Part shown: in pieces, positions 13,342 to 14,574 of the stretch
Layout: each line of letters opens with the position of its first letter
Numbering within the stretch: position 1 is the stretch's first letter
From: Halobacteriales archaeon SW_5_68_122
GTDB lineage: Archaea; Halobacteriota; Halobacteria; Halobacteriales; Haloarculaceae
Length of the DNA: 14,574 nucleotides
Direction of reading: 5' to 3'
Assembly (NCBI GenBank): GCA_003022815.1
Contig: PXSL01000029.1
Location: 1 to 14,574, forward strand
Position numbers and translations under genes: made by a program
The notes under the pieces: model-generated
The model's database searches: none
What the model was told of the DNA's origin: nothing
The model's input: only the letters and a program-made list of their open reading frames with translations

Positions 13342-13737
13342 GTGCAACGACGGGTTCTCGCCGGCGCCGCGGTGACGGCCGCCGCGGTCGTTGGGTCGGT
13401 CGTGGTCGACTTCCTGACCGACGCGGACCTCCTAGTTGCGGTGCTGCTGGCGGGCGTGGCCGGCGGCCTCGTCGCCGGCGCGCTCTCGGGGCGGGCGGGC
13501 CACGTCGGTGCCGGCGCCCGGGCGGGCGCGCTCGGCGGCGCCGCCGGGTTCGTCGGCTTCGTTGTCGTCGGCGTCGCCCAGTCGGCGACCGCCGGCGAGC
13601 TCTCGCTTCTGATTCTCGGCGTCCAGAACCTGCTTCTGGGACTGCTGGTCGTGCCGTTCCACGCGCTGTCGGGCGCCGCCGGGGCGGCCGTCGGCGTCAG
13701 GGCGCGGCGTTTGACGGGCGACGGGGCGGGGTCCTGA
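13342..13737 (+). CDS. Small integral membrane protein (DUF5518-like)
   Basis: A 131-residue protein starting at GTG 13342. Hydrophobic stretches at about 6-25, 29-48, 58-85 and 92-122 suggest four membrane segments rich in Ala, Gly and Val. A glycine-rich core (LLAGVAGGLVAGALSGRAGH, then GARAGALGGAAGFVG) resembles the DUF5518 membrane proteins of haloarchaea, of unknown role. No signal peptide cleavage site is seen. An AT-richer TTTTC at about 13313-13317 lies 27 bases before the GTG and may be its promoter; the gap to the preceding methyltransferase is only 30 bases, so read-through is also possible. The family assignment is tentative. Confidence 0.65.
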   Translation: MQRRVLAGAAVTAAAVVGSVVVDFLTDADLLVAVLLAGVAGGLVAGALSGRAGHVGAGARAGALGGAAGFVGFVVVGVAQSATAGELSLLILGVQNLLLGLLVVPFHALSGAAGAAVGVRARRLTGDGAGS

Positions 13738-13746
13738 CCCGGGCCG

Positions 13747-14574
13747 TTACGGCACTTTGCCCTCGGGCGTCGGCAGCGCCCGCAGTTCCCGCGGCGGGAC
13801 GAGGAAGTTGCCACGGTGTTTCACGAAGACATACCGGAGGATGCCGTTGTTGACCCGCTGGCGGATGGCGGGCGTCTCCTCGACGACGTCCGTCGCGTTC
13901 ATCGCCTGCCGTATCTCCTCGAACGTCGATATCTCCCGCTGGAGACTCGGGAAGTGGAGGCTGGCGATGCCTTGGTCGGTCGATTCGACGTGGCGGCGCA
14001 GCGTCCGGAAGTTGCCCTCGTCGTCGCGGTTGGCCCGAGCCATCTTCTGGGCGTGACCGATGGCGCCGTGCTCGCGGGCCGCCTCGACCAGTTCCTCGGC
14101 GTCGGCCGGCGTGACGCCGCTGTTCGCGCCGACGTTGTCGCCGACGCCCTCGATGTCACCGGCCCGGTCGGTGCTGAACAGCTTCTTCACCATCTCCTCG
14201 TGGTTGTTGTCCTCGTACCAGCGGTCCAGGCGCTGCTGGAGGGTCGAGACGTGCTTGGTTGTGCCGCCCTCGAAGGGGCCCGAATCGAGCGTGACGAACG
14301 CCTCGCTGGCCTGGTTGCCGGCAAAGCCGGCGTTGAAGCCCACGAACAGTTTCGAGGCGTCGGGCACCTCGGCGTCTTCGGGGATGCCGTCCACCTCGTC
14401 GGCCCGCTCGGCGGGCATGCCGCGGCCGATGAAGCCGGTCCGTCGGTGGTCGACGCGGCCGGGAAAGGCCGTCGCCTCGATGCCGTTGGCCGCCTCCCGG
14501 TCGCCGAACAGCGCCTCCTCGGCCTCCAGCACCACGTCGGCGCGGTCCGAGGTCAGGTGCAACAGCGCGTCCTG
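13747..14574 (-). CDS. Dyp-type peroxidase-related haloarchaeal protein (DUF7405-like), C-terminal part, partial at window end
   Basis: The frame is open at the right edge, so the N-terminus lies beyond 14574; 275 residues are present, ending at TAA 13747-13749. Seen: LTSDRADVVLEAEEALFG, RRTGFIGRGMPAE, LFVGFNAGFAGNQASEAFVT, FEGGTTKHVSTLQQRLDRWY, and IGHAQKMARANRDDEGNFRT followed by LRRH. The last resembles the haem-ligand region of Dyp-type peroxidases (His, basic pair, then LRR). The ending LVPPRELRALPTPEGKVP is also characteristic of this haloarchaeal group. The usual Dyp GxxDG motif is not clearly present; FNAGFAGNQ lies where it would be expected. Full-length relatives that I recall begin with a Tat signal peptide, which cannot be checked here. 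Activity is unproven. Confidence 0.7.
   Translation of the reverse strand, partial: QDALLHLTSDRADVVLEAEEALFGDREAANGIEATAFPGRVDHRRTGFIGRGMPAERADEVDGIPEDAEVPDASKLFVGFNAGFAGNQASEAFVTLDSGPFEGGTTKHVSTLQQRLDRWYEDNNHEEMVKKLFSTDRAGDIEGVGDNVGANSGVTPADAEELVEAAREHGAIGHAQKMARANRDDEGNFRTLRRHVESTDQGIASLHFPSLQREISTFEEIRQAMNATDVVEETPAIRQRVNNGILRYVFVKHRGNFLVPPRELRALPTPEGKVP

Noticed and set aside
12477..13853. 458-residue plus-strand frame
   Set aside because: Arg/Pro-rich shifted frame of thiR, the methyltransferase and the membrane protein, all of which have clear motifs in other frames.

Overview
The window is high-GC DNA (mostly around 70% G+C by eye) whose proteins are acidic and read as haloarchaeal (class Halobacteria). 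The evidence is a TFB-type transcription factor, RpoP and L37Ae, a Pcc1 KEOPS subunit, an AglD-type glycosyltransferase, a ThiR-type regulator, archaeal Pth2 and TruD, and TATA-like boxes about 25-28 nt upstream of many start codons (leaderless genes). I cannot name the genus.

Layout. 1-225 is the C-terminus of a DUF192 protein. 316-1999 holds leuA, a 2-isopropylmalate/citramalate synthase-family gene, preceded by a possible short leader ORF whose stop codon overlaps a Shine-Dalgarno sequence. 2018-3043 (-) is a DNA methyltransferase of the haloarchaeal CTAG (Zim) type. Divergent from it at 3134-4817 is an aglD-like glycosyltransferase/flippase-like gene broken by a frameshift. 4990-5887 is a tfb gene, also broken. 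6498-5811 (-) is the operon rpl37ae-rpoP-pcc1. Then come a small conserved-looking protein (6591-6854), a DUF2103 zinc-ribbon protein (7539-6817, -), a SAM methyltransferase (8296-7577, -), a 46-bp tandem duplication (8487-8578) and truD (9810-8563, -). Next are an orphan coding fragment, an AbrB/PIN toxin-antitoxin pair (10657-9945, -) and pth2 (11066-10728, -). A tightly overlapping block follows: dcd, thiR and a SAM methyltransferase (11169-13311), then a small membrane protein. The window ends inside a Dyp-peroxidase-like protein (13747-14574, -).

Functionally this is a mostly housekeeping segment: amino-acid synthesis, tRNA modification and recycling (pcc1, truD, pth2), transcription and translation (tfb, rpoP, rpl37ae), nucleotide and thiamine metabolism (dcd, thiR), and protein glycosylation (aglD). 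The only clearly accessory element is the AbrB/PIN pair between truD and pth2, two genes that I recall as neighbours in many haloarchaea.

The most striking feature is a cluster of apparent short deletions between about 4.5 and 9.9 kb. aglD and tfb each lose a conserved internal stretch and change frame. The 3' ends of tfb and pcc1, and of the 6591 gene and the DUF2103 gene, run into each other. truD seems to lack an N-terminal stretch in frame, and an orphan 3' coding fragment sits at 9858-9935. This is either real genome erosion through short repeats or an assembly artefact; reads and homolog alignments would decide. Other oddities are a low-GC patch inside dcd suggesting gene conversion, an L37Ae without its zinc-binding cysteines, strong CTAG depletion next to a probable CTAG methylase, and an inverted repeat over the toxin-antitoxin promoter. 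I found no CRISPR array, insertion sequence, tRNA or rRNA gene.
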